Origin: DATKKG01 sp035543015
GTDB lineage: Archaea; Thermoproteota; Nitrososphaeria; Conexivisphaerales; DTJL01
DNA length: 39,882 bases
Direction of reading: 5' to 3'
Assembly (NCBI GenBank): GCA_035543015.1
Contig: DATKKG010000006.1
Coordinates: forward strand, 1 to 39,882
Part shown: positions 23,371-32,374 of the stretch, one piece after another
Numbering within the stretch: position 1 is the stretch's first letter
How the letters are laid out: every line of letters begins with the position of its first letter
Notes under the pieces: model-generated
Told to the model about the DNA's origin: nothing
What the model saw: the letters and a program-made list of their open reading frames with translations, nothing else
The model's database searches: none
Made by a program: the position numbers and the translations under genes

Positions 23371-23412
23371 AATTGGCGCCGGGAGAGGGATTTGCGCGCC
23401 ATTTTACTAGTA
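23371..23412 (-). repeat. repeat copy A with tRNA 3'-end core
   Basis: The 19-nt core TGGCGCCGGGAGAGGGATT (plus strand, 23374-23392) is identical to copies at 28678-28696 and 31235-31253. Read on the minus strand it equals the 3' end of a tRNA, from T-loop AAT through T-stem CCCTC, acceptor TCCCGGC, discriminator G and CCA. The flank ACTAGTAAAATGG is also shared with the other copies. The opposite end seen in copies B and C is missing. The 300-nt region 23178-23475 holds nothing else I can name. Confidence 0.7.
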
Positions 23413-23475
23413 TTATAGCTCCATACCGATTTCAGTTTGAGTCCTGCCCGATCTCAGAGTCCTTCGGATGAGGGA

Positions 23476-26400
23476 CTAGACCAAACCCCTTTGATTTGGT
23501 AGGCGAATTCTGGGGACCAGTTCGGTTCCCTTCATAGTTATGACGAATAGCAGAGGGAGCAGCAGTTGAATGTCTAGGAGATCGCTCATCATGGTCGTCG
23601 GAGTCACCGCGCCGCCGATCGGCCTGCAACCATTGATGAACCTGCCCGTCTCGGTAATGTTGCTGTACATTGTAACGTTCCAAGGATTGTTCGTTCCTGT
23701 GTACGAGCCGTTTCCCGAGCCCGCCCAGTTCTGGAACGAATAGCATCCAGGATCAGGCGTCGCGGAAATTGGGACAACGGTACTGGCGTTGTACCATCCG
23801 CTGCTTGGGCTGACAGTACCGTGGCCGCTCCCCCCTGTTCGCATCGTTAGGTAGTACTGCTGCTGCTTGGGCGAGAAGTAGGCCGTCTCGTTGACAGGCC
23901 AGGCCATGTTGATGGTGATTGTGTCCTGGGTGGCATTAGAGAAGGAGCCCAACCAGTGATCAAAGTTGTAGTTGGAGCTAGGATTGGCACGCACGGGGAT
24001 GTAGGAGTTGTACGGCTTGTAGCCGCTGCTTACATTCACGGTGCCCCCACCTGCAGGGCTCACCGACAGGCTGAGGTAGGGGTAGAAGTTGGCGGTCTCA
24101 GTCGCGGGCGCGCTCAGGTTGAAAGTGTGCGTGCGGTCAGGTCCTGAGTAAGAGCCTCCAGTCCAGCTGTTGAACTGGTACCAGGAATAGTCCGTTGCGT
24201 TTATGGTTACCGTGCTTCCCAGGTAGTAGTAGCCTGTGCCAGGAGTGACCGTCCCCCCGGCAGACGGGTAGGCCGCCATGGCAAGCTGCACGTAGAACGT
24301 GGCCGTTTCAGTGACATTGGAGTTGATGGTGATATTCCACGACGTGGAGTTGCCATTGTAGGCGGAGCCCGTCCAGTACCGGAAATCGTAGTATGGTGAG
24401 TTGGCCGTAACGCTTATCGTAAGGTTCGTCCCCGGCGTGAACCAACTGTTCCCAGGAGACGTAAAGCCTCCGCCAGAGGGATAGACGGTCAGATTCAAAT
24501 AGACTTTCTTCTGGAAGTCGGCGGTCTCGTTGATGGGGCCATTCATCTGCACCGACCAAGATGGGCTGTTCCCAGTGTAGCTCCCATTCCCCGACCCCGA
24601 CCAATCCGTGAAATAGTAGTAGGGGCCGTCCGTGGCGGTTATAGTCACCCACTCAGCGGGCACATACCAACCGCTTCCGGGAGTGATGTTTCCGGCGCCG
24701 TCGGGGTTGACGTTCTCCATGAGCAAGTACTCCGGATAGTATGAAATGGATACGGCCATGACACTCGGCACGTTTATGTTACCACTCGGAGAATAGGCCG
24801 AATAGCGGACGCCGTAACTTGCATTCACTTCAGAAACAGCGGACCAGTCTGTCGACCCGCTTGAGACATTGAAGAACACTATTGAGCCAAGTGACGAGGA
24901 CAGTTGCTCGACGGCCGTCACGTGAACCTCGGAGGACCAGCTTCCCTGGGTCGGCTCGTTTTGGACATACTTCGAGATGAGGATCCAATCGATGCTGACC
25001 GATCCCGCTGACCAGCCCCGAACTCCCCATCTTCCTGACCCGGAGATGCTCGTATCCGAGGCGGAGACGAGGGTGGTTGCAACATCGTCCACCAAACCCT
25101 GCAAATGGCTTCCTGCGACCTCGAAGTCACTGATGTGGAACGTGCCGCGCGATCCCAAGTTGCGAGACGCCGCACTGGAGATGAATGAGAAACTTCCGCC
25201 GATCTGCTTCTCAACGTAGATGTTGTTGCTCGTATAGTAATAGGTCGTGTACAGGTCGTACCAGTTGGACGAGTCCTGATACCGTCCCAGCAAATCAAGG
25301 TCGTCCGCGCCGGAATTGCAAGTGCCATTGAGGCGTATCCTCGCGTCCTGATAGCTGTTCTGGCTGTAGAAGATGATGTTTCCGCTATTCGAGCCGGTGG
25401 CCCTGCCGCTTGAGACCGACCATGACCCGGCCCCGACCGTCCAGATAGTCGAATTCAACGACGAGCCGCTATTGAAATCGTCGAATACCAAGAACGTGTC
25501 CTTGCCGTTCGAGATGCTAGTGGCGGACGGATTCCCATAGTAGAGGTAGATGGTCGTTAGACTTGAAGAGATATCGGCCGAAATCCTGATCCATACCTTA
25601 GCCGAGTCGCCAGCGTTACTGCGTTCGATCCAGTAGGGCAACAGGGTGGTGCCATCGGCAGCCGTGAAACGAACATCGCCGAAGTCTGTGCGAGTACGGC
25701 CGTTCAAATAGACATCGTATGGGCTGTCTGTGCCCGTGCCGAAGTGTAGCGTCAAGTTCACTTGATACCCTGAGCCAGCGCCAGAAGCGGAATTGATAAC
25801 ATGAGTCTTGTAGTAGCCCCATCCGGTTAGCCCTCCTTGAGTTCCGATGGACACGTTCCATATGGTGCTGGGCGGAAGGCCCATTTCGGTGAAATTAACC
25901 ACATACTTGAGGTCCTTGACAAGATTCCAAGCATCAGGGGTGCCAATGCCTGTGACATAATCCCACCCTACTTGCGCGCTGTAGTTCCCGTTGTTCCCTG
26001 ATGTCACATCATTAAAACCTCTGTACCAGAGGTCGCTTGAATATCCAAGTTGGTAAAGATCCGGATTAATGCAACCAAACAGGTGGCCTGAGTACGCTAC
26101 GGCATCCGCCATAATACCAGCAAACATAGGGGCGGAAAAACTCGTGCCGTCGCCATAGACGAACCCTGTGAACGGGTACACCCCCATGTCCATGTACATC
26201 GCAACACTCTGCGACGGAAGGGCGATGTCAGGAACGTCACGATAGCTGTCATTGCCAGCCGTGACCACCTCTTGACTCTGATATGAAGGCTTGGGGAAGA
26301 ACTGTCCTGACGAATAGTTGACAAATCCTCCGCCGCTAAGGTTCCAGCCTGTTTGACTGATAATCCCTGGTGTGCTAGAGTTCAATCCGTTCGAAACCCC

Positions 26401-27543
26401 ACCAACAGCGGTCACAAACGGGTCATCGGCAGGAATTGCTATGCTCAATGATCCGTTATCACCGCTCGCAGCGACGACGGTCGTTCCATTCCCTGCAGCC
26501 CAAGTCATGAGGGTGTGATATGCCGATATCCATCCATTGTCAGTTGGGAGATTCGGCCCAATACTACAACTCAGGACTGCGGGTCTGATAGTGTTAACTA
26601 GGTAGGAATACTCATCATATACCTGACCATAGGGGTCACCTGCGGTATTGCTTGTAACTAGTGTGATGTTCGCGCCAGGTCCTGTTGTGCCAGCCCATTC
26701 AATGTCCAGAGTTGGTTCGCCTGAGTACCTGTAATCCTCCGGCGGAGGTCCAAATCCACCTAGAGTGACTAGATTAATCGTTGATGCTGGTATACTGTTG
26801 TTACTCCAGAAGTACTGTATATCAGACTCGTTGACCCCCGCGTTTGGATTTCCGGGTATTCCAATACTGACGCCACTTGCATTAACACCGCTCTGAAACA
26901 TCGGATATAAGTCATAATAGCTATAGATGTCTGCGGGAATTATTGCGGTGGTCCCATTTACGCTCTGGGTATGCTCGGTCACTAAGGAATAGTTGTTCAG
27001 ACCGAGTATGGCATACACAGAGCCTGAAAGCTGCGCGGAGAGCACAGGGATTTGGGGGGTGGCATAGAATGTCACCCCATCAAGTTGATAGACGTTCATT
27101 GGAATTCCGAGTACATTCTCAATGTTTCCAATTGTAGTCTGAACCTTGATTCGGTTCCATGAGATTTCTGCTATTTGGCCCAACCCCGCATTCGACACAT
27201 ATGAAACGATGGATTCAAGCTCGTGGTCAGAAGGTCCGAAACTCGCTCGAAACGCTTCAAGACTGAACCGTCTACCGGAAGAGACGGCCTCTTCGGCTGA
27301 CTTGATGTCTAGCGAGGGACATAGTCCAATAAATACCGTCTGATTTGGGTCAGCCTTTTCAAGATAGGTTGCTTCCGAGAGGAAAGGCAGTATGGGACTC
27401 TGAAGAGTCGCTTGCGGAATCTGATCGGCGGTTCGAGGCATCGAAGACGCCTCCCCCAGTGTCAGGAGAGGGCAAACAAGCGCGGAAGTCATGGTAAGTC
27501 CGACTGCCAATACTATGAGGAGGGGGATTCGAAGCTCACTCAC
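23476..27543 (-). CDS. secreted S53-family (sedolisin/kumamolisin) peptidase with DUF2341 and repeat domains
   Basis: The 1355-residue protein has a signal peptide (LLIVLAVGLTMTSALVCPL), a pro-kumamolisin activation domain (about 45-190) and an S53 catalytic domain (about 200-545). Catalytic residues are E276 and D280 (GEPTLDIEWA), oxyanion D362 (ASGDNGS) and S468 (GTSFSAP), with the calcium-site region GWDYVTGIGTP. A DUF2341 domain (about 590-690) and a LamG-like jelly-roll (about 700-870) follow. Five tandem units of about 70 residues (about 930-1305) carry the pattern G-G-x-x-x-P-G-x-x-W/Y, W-x-G and N-x-T-E-T-A-x-F, like InlB-type B repeats. A short hydrophobic C-terminus may anchor it. 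Many N-x-S/T sites suggest N-glycosylation. It is probably an acid-active extracellular protease. Start GTG 27543. Confidence 0.88.
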   Translation of the reverse strand: MSELRIPLLIVLAVGLTMTSALVCPLLTLGEASSMPRTADQIPQATLQSPILPFLSEATYLEKADPNQTVFIGLCPSLDIKSAEEAVSSGRRFSLEAFRASFGPSDHELESIVSYVSNAGLGQIAEISWNRIKVQTTIGNIENVLGIPMNVYQLDGVTFYATPQIPVLSAQLSGSVYAILGLNNYSLVTEHTQSVNGTTAIIPADIYSYYDLYPMFQSGVNASGVSIGIPGNPNAGVNESDIQYFWSNNSIPASTINLVTLGGFGPPPEDYRYSGEPTLDIEWAGTTGPGANITLVTSNTAGDPYGQVYDEYSYLVNTIRPAVLSCSIGPNLPTDNGWISAYHTLMTWAAGNGTTVVAASGDNGSLSIAIPADDPFVTAVGGVSNGLNSSTPGIISQTGWNLSGGGFVNYSSGQFFPKPSYQSQEVVTAGNDSYRDVPDIALPSQSVAMYMDMGVYPFTGFVYGDGTSFSAPMFAGIMADAVAYSGHLFGCINPDLYQLGYSSDLWYRGFNDVTSGNNGNYSAQVGWDYVTGIGTPDAWNLVKDLKYVVNFTEMGLPPSTIWNVSIGTQGGLTGWGYYKTHVINSASGAGSGYQVNLTLHFGTGTDSPYDVYLNGRTRTDFGDVRFTAADGTTLLPYWIERSNAGDSAKVWIRISADISSSLTTIYLYYGNPSATSISNGKDTFLVFDDFNSGSSLNSTIWTVGAGSWSVSSGRATGSNSGNIIFYSQNSYQDARIRLNGTCNSGADDLDLLGRYQDSSNWYDLYTTYYYTSNNIYVEKQIGGSFSFISSAASRNLGSRGTFHISDFEVAGSHLQGLVDDVATTLVSASDTSISGSGRWGVRGWSAGSVSIDWILISKYVQNEPTQGSWSSEVHVTAVEQLSSSLGSIVFFNVSSGSTDWSAVSEVNASYGVRYSAYSPSGNINVPSVMAVSISYYPEYLLMENVNPDGAGNITPGSGWYVPAEWVTITATDGPYYYFTDWSGSGNGSYTGNSPSWSVQMNGPINETADFQKKVYLNLTVYPSGGGFTSPGNSWFTPGTNLTISVTANSPYYDFRYWTGSAYNGNSTSWNITINSNVTETATFYVQLAMAAYPSAGGTVTPGTGYYYLGSTVTINATDYSWYQFNSWTGGSYSGPDRTHTFNLSAPATETANFYPYLSLSVSPAGGGTVNVSSGYKPYNSYIPVRANPSSNYNFDHWLGSFSNATQDTITINMAWPVNETAYFSPKQQQYYLTMRTGGSGHGTVSPSSGWYNASTVVPISATPDPGCYSFQNWAGSGNGSYTGTNNPWNVTMYSNITETGRFINGCRPIGGAVTPTTMMSDLLDIQLLLPLLFVITMKGTELVPRIRLPNQRGLV

Positions 27544-27720
27544 AACAAACCGTCAGCACATCCTATGGTCTCTGCGATCATAAGAATCTTCCAGAACATG
27601 AGCGATAACCGTAACCATTAGCAGAACCTGACATCGAAATCGATAACCGTTCGTTGTTGTTCCAGTCAATAATGTAAGATTATGGGAATCGACACAGGTC
27701 AGCCGTAGATAGACTGGCAT

Positions 27721-28035
27721 CTACGGAAAGGCTATTGCTTCATACTGATTGGAGTCCGACAAATTCCAAGTGAACAGAAATTTGTCTCCCGATTGAACTG
27801 TCACGTTGCCAGAGACAAACCCGGAAAAGAGAGTTGCGTGAAAGTAAACGGTTCCACACCCCAAAATGTCTGAACTCAGAGAAACGGTCCGATAAATGAC
27901 GAAACGATAGTACGGCCAAGAATCGGGTTGGTGACTGGCATTCAAAGGAGGGAGCGTAACAACTGGTGCCAAGAAAAAGAATGCTGACACACTCGCTAAG
28001 ATGACGGCTGCAGCAATGTTGTTCCGCTTGCGCAT
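27721..28035 (-). CDS. small exported protein
   Basis: A 104-residue protein: basic start MRKRNN, a hydrophobic signal or anchor (AAAVILASVSAFFFLAPVV), then a beta-rich extracellular-type segment with one Cys and several N-x-S/T sites (NVTVQS, NLSDSN). The product may be one strand-rich domain. A TTATAAAC block at about 28067-28074 places transcription near 28045, 10 nt before the ATG. It lies upstream of the S53 peptidase on the same strand with about 180 nt between, so cotranscription is uncertain. No family recognised. Confidence 0.6.
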   Translation of the reverse strand: MRKRNNIAAAVILASVSAFFFLAPVVTLPPLNASHQPDSWPYYRFVIYRTVSLSSDILGCGTVYFHATLFSGFVSGNVTVQSGDKFLFTWNLSDSNQYEAIAFP

Positions 28036-28540
28036 CTATCCTCATCCGTTCAGTGCGGCTTTCTCTGTTATAAACGGGATGACCTGACAAACGTAAGAGG
28101 GCCGGCTCCTTCCTTTGGGGGGCTAGGTGTGAGGTTGTTAAGACAGAATTAGGGTTGTGACAGGCGACAATTCAACCTAACTCCCTTCACGAGAGGTTCT
28201 CTTTCGACTGCCTGCTGACATACTGACCGTCTAGGGTACCTGTACCAAAGTGCCGTCTTGCATCGTAGGAGCTGTCCGCGCGTAGGCACCATCAGTTTGC
28301 ATACCCAACGAAAGCTGACCTGATAGGTTTTTGAAGAGGACAAGGGGGTTCAGGTATCTTCTGATTGTAAAGAGTTCTGACGGCGCAATTCACTGAATCG
28401 ACTAACCAACCTGCGACAGTCAGAAGAGACACCCACTGGAGAGACATTGTACAAATATGTATGGTAAGATTGGAGGATTGGTATCCATTCAGGAGCGAAG
28501 CCTGTCCGGCTCAAGTTCCCAGATCTTGGATTGCCCATAT

Positions 28541-28577
28541 ATTAGTGCGCGAATCCCCCCCCACCGCCCCGGGCACC
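28541..28577 (+). repeat. variant tRNA-3'-end-like fragment
   Basis: ATTAGTGCGCGAATCCC here matches ATTAAAGCGCGAATCCC at 38421-38437 in 15 of 17 positions. Both continue into a C-rich stretch ending near GCACCA or an equivalent. GCGCGAATCCC resembles the T-loop/T-stem part of copies A-C. Degenerate. Confidence 0.35.
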
Positions 28578-28615
28578 ATCCTAGCCTTACACTGTCAAGG
28601 CCAGTTTGTGAACGA

Positions 28616-28716
28616 TTTACCAGTAAATAGGCGCCAGGACTTGAATGAAAGATACTCTGTAATGAGGGAATGGTAATTGGCGCCGGGAGAGGGATTTGGA
28701 CGCCGTTTCACTAGTA
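28616..28716. repeat. ~101-bp element B with inverted ends and tRNA-derived core
   Basis: Left end TTTACCAGTAAA (28616-28627), then AGGCGCCA; right end carries TGGCGCCGGGAGAGGGATT (28678-28696) and TTTCACTAGTA. The same layout recurs at 31173-31275 (103 bp). The ends are imperfect inverted repeats. The right part matches a tRNA 3' end on the minus strand. No open frame of credible composition lies inside. Confidence 0.65.
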
Positions 28717-28805
28717 CGTACGCACAAAGGAACCCATCTGCAGGTCCGCCCAGAAACAGGTCCCTTGGCCGACACAGCATCTTCGGCCAAGACCGGACTC
28801 TCGGT

Positions 28806-29339
28806 CTACACGGGGGGCCCGTTTGCGATGCCGACGACGAAAGCGGTCGCGTTGATTGGGATGCAGGAGAAGCCATAACTTCGGTTATCAGCCACAGTGG
28901 TGAAGGTACAGTCAAGACCCAGGGATTGAGTGCCCTGCAGCAGGATGGGATACCTGACGTTGACATAGTACTTCCATCCTTGCCCGTTTGCGTTTGCTAC
29001 CAGCTGCGTGCACCCCGACGCCGACGCGGCGGCAGCGGCACAGTTGAACACGATCGTGTTACTCGGTCCAGCCCCGAAACACACTCCACCACCGTCACAG
29101 TCTGAAGGCGAGTTTAGAAACGAATAGTCGCTGTAAGAGAAATTGGAGCTGTTGAGGATTAGGTATCGCTGCAGCAGTAGACTCTGTATCGCATTGTCGT
29201 CTGTCGCGACCTGGGTCCTCAGGTCACCTATCGTATTGGTGTAATTCACGACCAACGAACCAAGAACAACAAGAATAACAATGACTCCCGCAGCAAGACC
29301 AAGGAACACCACTCTCTGGCCGGTCAAACCGTGGCCCAC
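28806..29339 (-). CDS. type II membrane protein with Cys-rich extracellular domain
   Basis: The product (about 177 residues from GTG 29339) has an N-terminal signal-anchor VVFLGLAAGVIVILVVLGSL with positive residues before it, a short coiled-coil-like segment (IGDLRTQVATDDNAIQSLLLQ) and an exposed domain with five or more cysteines (CDGGGVCFG, FNCAAAAASASGCTQL, DCTF, SCIP), probably disulfide-linked. N-x-S/T sites are frequent. The start is uncertain: a TTTATG box at about 29353-29358 would suit a leaderless TTG 29327, and longer readings upstream look non-native. No family recognised. Same strand as the secreted protein gene upstream. Confidence 0.55.
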   Translation of the reverse strand: MGHGLTGQRVVFLGLAAGVIVILVVLGSLVVNYTNTIGDLRTQVATDDNAIQSLLLQRYLILNSSNFSYSDYSFLNSPSDCDGGGVCFGAGPSNTIVFNCAAAAASASGCTQLVANANGQGWKYYVNVRYPILLQGTQSLGLDCTFTTVADNRSYGFSCIPINATAFVVGIANGPPV

Positions 29340-29480
29340 TCCTTCCCACTGGCATAAATGCGTTTGTCCAGGAGCCGGGCGATCGTAAGGTAATGACAAC
29401 TGAAGCATGTTGATTGTGAGGCCGGCGTTTGGGCAGCAAAGGACCAATGGGACAAAGACAAGGGCACCCCTGCTGAGTAT

Positions 29481-30476
29481 TTACAGCGATTCGTTGAAAG
29501 AGTATTGCCCGTAGACCGGAGAAAATGAACCCAAGTTGAGGTTGTTTGTCTCTGCAGAATATGAAGTGTATACGCTACCTGGCGTGAACCAGGTGTTGCT
29601 GCCTGTCGCCATGGTTACGGTTATGTTGATGTAGGTCCCGGAATTGAAGTTAGCTTGATAGCCGTCGCCGTAACCGAACACATTGACCTCGCTCACCTGC
29701 CAGTTCTGGTATAGGCTAAGGGTCGTATCTGGCATTGAGACAGAGTAGCAGGATCCGCCGGTCAGGCAAAATGTGGCGACGTCGTTCCCGCTGCTAAGGA
29801 AGTTCGCGTATCCCCCGAAGTGATAGTTGTTAAGATTACTAGGATTCTCCACCGGGGTGTTGGTGTAGTTACTGTCGCCCCAACAATCTGTATTCTGATA
29901 GTTATTCCAGGAGTGGTTTGTGGTCCCTGGAACGTAGCCGCTGGGACAGAAGCCATGATCGTTATAGAAGTCGACTAGCCAGTACTCAATGAATACGGTG
30001 CCTCCAGAACCTGGAGTGTTCCGAAACACAAACTGCTCCCAGCCAGTCGTGGCTACCCCATTATAGGTCGTGGTAAACTGCTGAGAGTTAATTTGGATCG
30101 AATAGTGATTGCTTCCGTAATAGCTGTCGTTTTCACTGCTGAACCCACTCATTGCGTATTGACTGCTAGCATATCCAATCAGGGAGCCTGCCGGGGCCTT
30201 GCCGTCCCAATCATAGTAGAAGCCTCCGACCGTCAGAGGAACCGCAGACTCAGGGGCACCGGAGCACTGAATTGCTTTCCAGACAACGCTCGGATAACTG
30301 AGCTCGAAGCACCCTGGTTGACTGGGGGGACTGGTCATAATGGCTTGTGTCCATGAACCATATGCAACGGTCGGCTGTCCCGCGCTTGTACTAGAACTTG
30401 CGTAGGCAACCAATGGCCAATTGACAAGCGAAACTACTAGAAGACCCAAAAGTGCATAGCGCACTGGCAATCTCAC
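29481..30476 (-). CDS. secreted protein of unknown function
   Basis: A 331-residue exported protein with a cleavable-looking signal (YALLGLLVVSLVNWPLVAYASS). The mature part contains GCFELSYPSVVWKAIQC, GGFYYDWDG, SGFSSEND, YSIQINSQQFTT and GWEQFVFRN, a motif series I recall from large families of uncharacterised extracellular proteins in bacteria; the function of those is unknown. Seven or so cysteines and many N-x-S/T sites suggest a disulfide-stabilised, glycosylated protein. GTG 30476 follows a good TATA box by about 30 nt. Confidence 0.65.
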   Translation of the reverse strand: MRLPVRYALLGLLVVSLVNWPLVAYASSSTSAGQPTVAYGSWTQAIMTSPPSQPGCFELSYPSVVWKAIQCSGAPESAVPLTVGGFYYDWDGKAPAGSLIGYASSQYAMSGFSSENDSYYGSNHYSIQINSQQFTTTYNGVATTGWEQFVFRNTPGSGGTVFIEYWLVDFYNDHGFCPSGYVPGTTNHSWNNYQNTDCWGDSNYTNTPVENPSNLNNYHFGGYANFLSSGNDVATFCLTGGSCYSVSMPDTTLSLYQNWQVSEVNVFGYGDGYQANFNSGTYINITVTMATGSNTWFTPGSVYTSYSAETNNLNLGSFSPVYGQYSFNESL

Positions 30477-30502
30477 GACTGCCCCCCAGACTCATCGATG
30501 GT

Positions 30503-30514
30503 CAATCCTATAAT
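30503..30514 (-). promoter_or_regulatory. TATA box of the secreted-protein gene
   Basis: GTTATTATAGG on the minus strand, centred near 30510, predicts transcription from about 30485 and a 9-nt leader to GTG 30476. Confidence 0.55.
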
Positions 30515-30571
30515 AACTTTATGTATTCAGGGTACATAGGGGGTCTTTAGCTTAATTGGAGGGCCTTCCAT

Positions 30572-30796
30572 GTGATTATTCCTTTTTTGGTTAGCCTATT
30601 TCATTGGGTTTGGTGTCTTATCTGGTTCATCACTCCTGTAAGTCCCAAATCGTTGGAGAGAAGGAGCGTCTGCCTCATCGAAGGGGGCCGTCTAACAATT
30701 CAGCCCTATCAGGTAGGAATCATTGAGAATGCAAAGACTATCATGAGAAGGATCAGAGCGCTATACTATCGATCCGGCCTTCAGCCAGCCGTTTGA
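30572..30796 (+). CDS. possible small membrane protein
   Basis: A 74-codon frame from GTG 30572 encodes a hydrophobic, Trp-rich N-terminus (FLVSLFHWVWCLIWFITPV) followed by a basic soluble part ending with RIRALYYRSG. An AGCTTAATTGG block at about 30549-30559 is placed correctly for a leaderless message. No family recognised, and codon usage is not decisive. The region 30797-31172 next to it shows no gene. Confidence 0.35.
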   Translation: MIIPFLVSLFHWVWCLIWFITPVSPKSLERRSVCLIEGGRLTIQPYQVGIIENAKTIMRRIRALYYRSGLQPAV

Positions 30797-31172
30797 ATCT
30801 CAGTTCCTTCGCACTCCCAGGGGAATAATAGATCTCTAGTCTTGATCGTCTTCTAGCTACTGACAAAGAGGATCGACGCCCGGGATGCGCTGTTGGGCTG
30901 AGCATCCGATTCGCCCCGTCAATGGGGTCGGGCATACATGCTGGCTCTTCATGTCTAGAACCAAAGAGGGCAAATCAACCATGGCGGCCATAGACCAGCC
31001 GACGACACTTTGGGGTCGACTCCGCCGAGAACAGCTAGGCTGGGAATGAGAGCCAATACAGCTTCAATACGCCAGAATAAGTTATGGATTGGCGCATGCG
31101 CGTATCCGATTCCTCGCACCTGACTCCAAGTGTTTTCTTCCAGCGCCAACGTATGCTGAATTGGCGGGACAT

Positions 31173-31275
31173 CTTACCAGTAAACAGGCGCCAAAACCCG
31201 CGTTGCAAATAACTCACATTGAAACGAGGGTAAATGGCGCCGGGAGAGGGATTCGAACCCCATTTTACTGGTAAG
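31173..31275. repeat. 103-bp element C with perfect 12-bp inverted ends and tRNA-derived core
   Basis: CTTACCAGTAAA (31173-31184) is exactly inverted as TTTACTGGTAAG (31264-31275). Inside the right end lies GGGGTTCGAATCCC (minus strand), a consensus T-loop, running into TCTCCCGGCGCCA, i.e. acceptor strand, discriminator and encoded CCA. This is the best-preserved tRNA match of the three copies. The left end repeats the outer GTAAA and inner GCGCCA parts without the T arm. The T stem does not pair fully, so this is not a functional tRNA. Confidence 0.7.
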
Positions 31276-31314
31276 CGAGCACCGAAGGTTCCGTAGTGAC
31301 CGAATGCTAGGGAA

Positions 31315-32352
31315 CTAGAATAATCGGGGCCTCCCTGTCGAAGGGTACAAGCCGAAATCGACCAAATATCCAGCAAATGCCGAGACTAGCATTATCATCA
31401 AGAGTATTACCAAATACGACTTCGGTCAGATCATGGCCCTTGCCCACGGAATGCCGATTCCAGCTACTGATAAAACCAGAGCGCTTACGTGAACTAAGGC
31501 TGCGCCTTCTAGACCAAATCGCACAACGAACGAATTCGCTCCTTCAACAAGACCCGCAGTGAAGAAGAAGACCGAGGGAAGGGAATGTGCCATGTCTTTT
31601 AGCCTAATGCTTCGAGCGTAGGGCAATACCAGTGCCGTTGAAACGACTAGGGCCTAGTCGGCGTACTTCCCCTGGAGGGCACTAGCCAAGGAAGTCCCTG
31701 CAACGACCGCGAGGCCTGGGAGGATCCATCGGCGTGAAACAATGATGCCTGCAGCCCACAATATAAGGAGAAGATTCCAAGGAGTTCCTGCAAGTATCTG
31801 CAGTCCAATCTGTACAAGTGGAATATACTGAAGGATGAGGAGTGTCAGTGATGTGCCCGGCCCAACCAACAACATGCGGGTATCTACGGCTCCCTTTCCC
31901 ACATATTTGACAAGGAAGCCGGTGCACACAACATAGACGCCAGTCAACATGACCGTCGACAACACCAGCTGTGAGATGGCCGCACCATATTGCGGCAGAA
32001 CCGGCAGATCAGAGATTTCGAGAACGGAAATCACGAAAAGGGCCAGCGCACCGCCCAGCATGAGTGGCCATCGCATCTCAAGGCGAGAGTTCTTTTCAAT
32101 GGACTTTAGGATGAGATCGGATGTCGGCTGCATAGCAATTGAGATTATGGCAACCCCTATGACGATGGATAGGACCCCCGGGAAAACGTCATAGAATGTT
32201 TTGAGCCCGGCGATGGTCTTGGGAATTAAAAAGAATGTCAAAGCCGAGACTCCGAGCAGAGTGCCTAGCATTACTAAGAAACGCTTGGCAAAACGAGATT
32301 TGATTCTTGCGAGCAAGAAACACAGTTGGCAAAGCAAGAGCGCAAGAAGCAT
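31315..32352 (-). pseudogene. multi-pass membrane protein gene with two in-frame stops
   Basis: A single minus-strand frame from ATG 32352 to TAG at 31317-31315 encodes about 345 codons interrupted by TAG at 31656-31654 and TGA at 31428-31426. The first section (232 residues) has about seven hydrophobic helices (e.g. LLGVSALTFFLIP, GVLSIVIGVAIISIAM, LMLGGALALFVISVL). The second (PSVFFFTAGLVEGANSF, ALVLSVAGIGIPWA) and third (VILLMIMLVSAFAGYLVDFG) continue in the same frame with more membrane segments and no frame change. That continuity argues for one ancestral protein now split by nonsense mutations, although the 232-residue part could still be made. The family is not recognised. The 5' end abuts the broken integrase. 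Confidence 0.55.
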
Positions 32353-32374
32353 CGCCGCCGCAGTCCGTGACCGT

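Larger units (their letters stand above)
28036..28805. other. 770-nt non-coding stretch with repeats
   Basis: No gene is supported. The stretch contains the variant tRNA-like fragment at 28541-28577 and repeat copy B at 28616-28716. Near 28150-28183 the plus strand can fold TTAGGGTTG against CAACCTAA, a weak hairpin of unknown role. Frames across copy B translate to a short NPSPGA-containing peptide that recurs at copy C and is an artefact of the repeat. Confidence 0.45.

Noticed and set aside
28595..28966. Minus-strand 123-codon open frame over repeat B, with a similar peptide at repeat C (31035-31376)
   Set aside because: The shared peptide NPSPGA and WRLFTGK come from translating the repeat itself. 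The rest is unrelated between copies and of non-native composition.
31220..31330. Complete tRNA gene at repeat copy C (minus strand)
   Set aside because: Only the T-loop to CCA part is present. The T-stem does not pair fully (TGGGG against CCCTC) and no D arm, anticodon arm or 5' acceptor strand GCCGGGA lies upstream.
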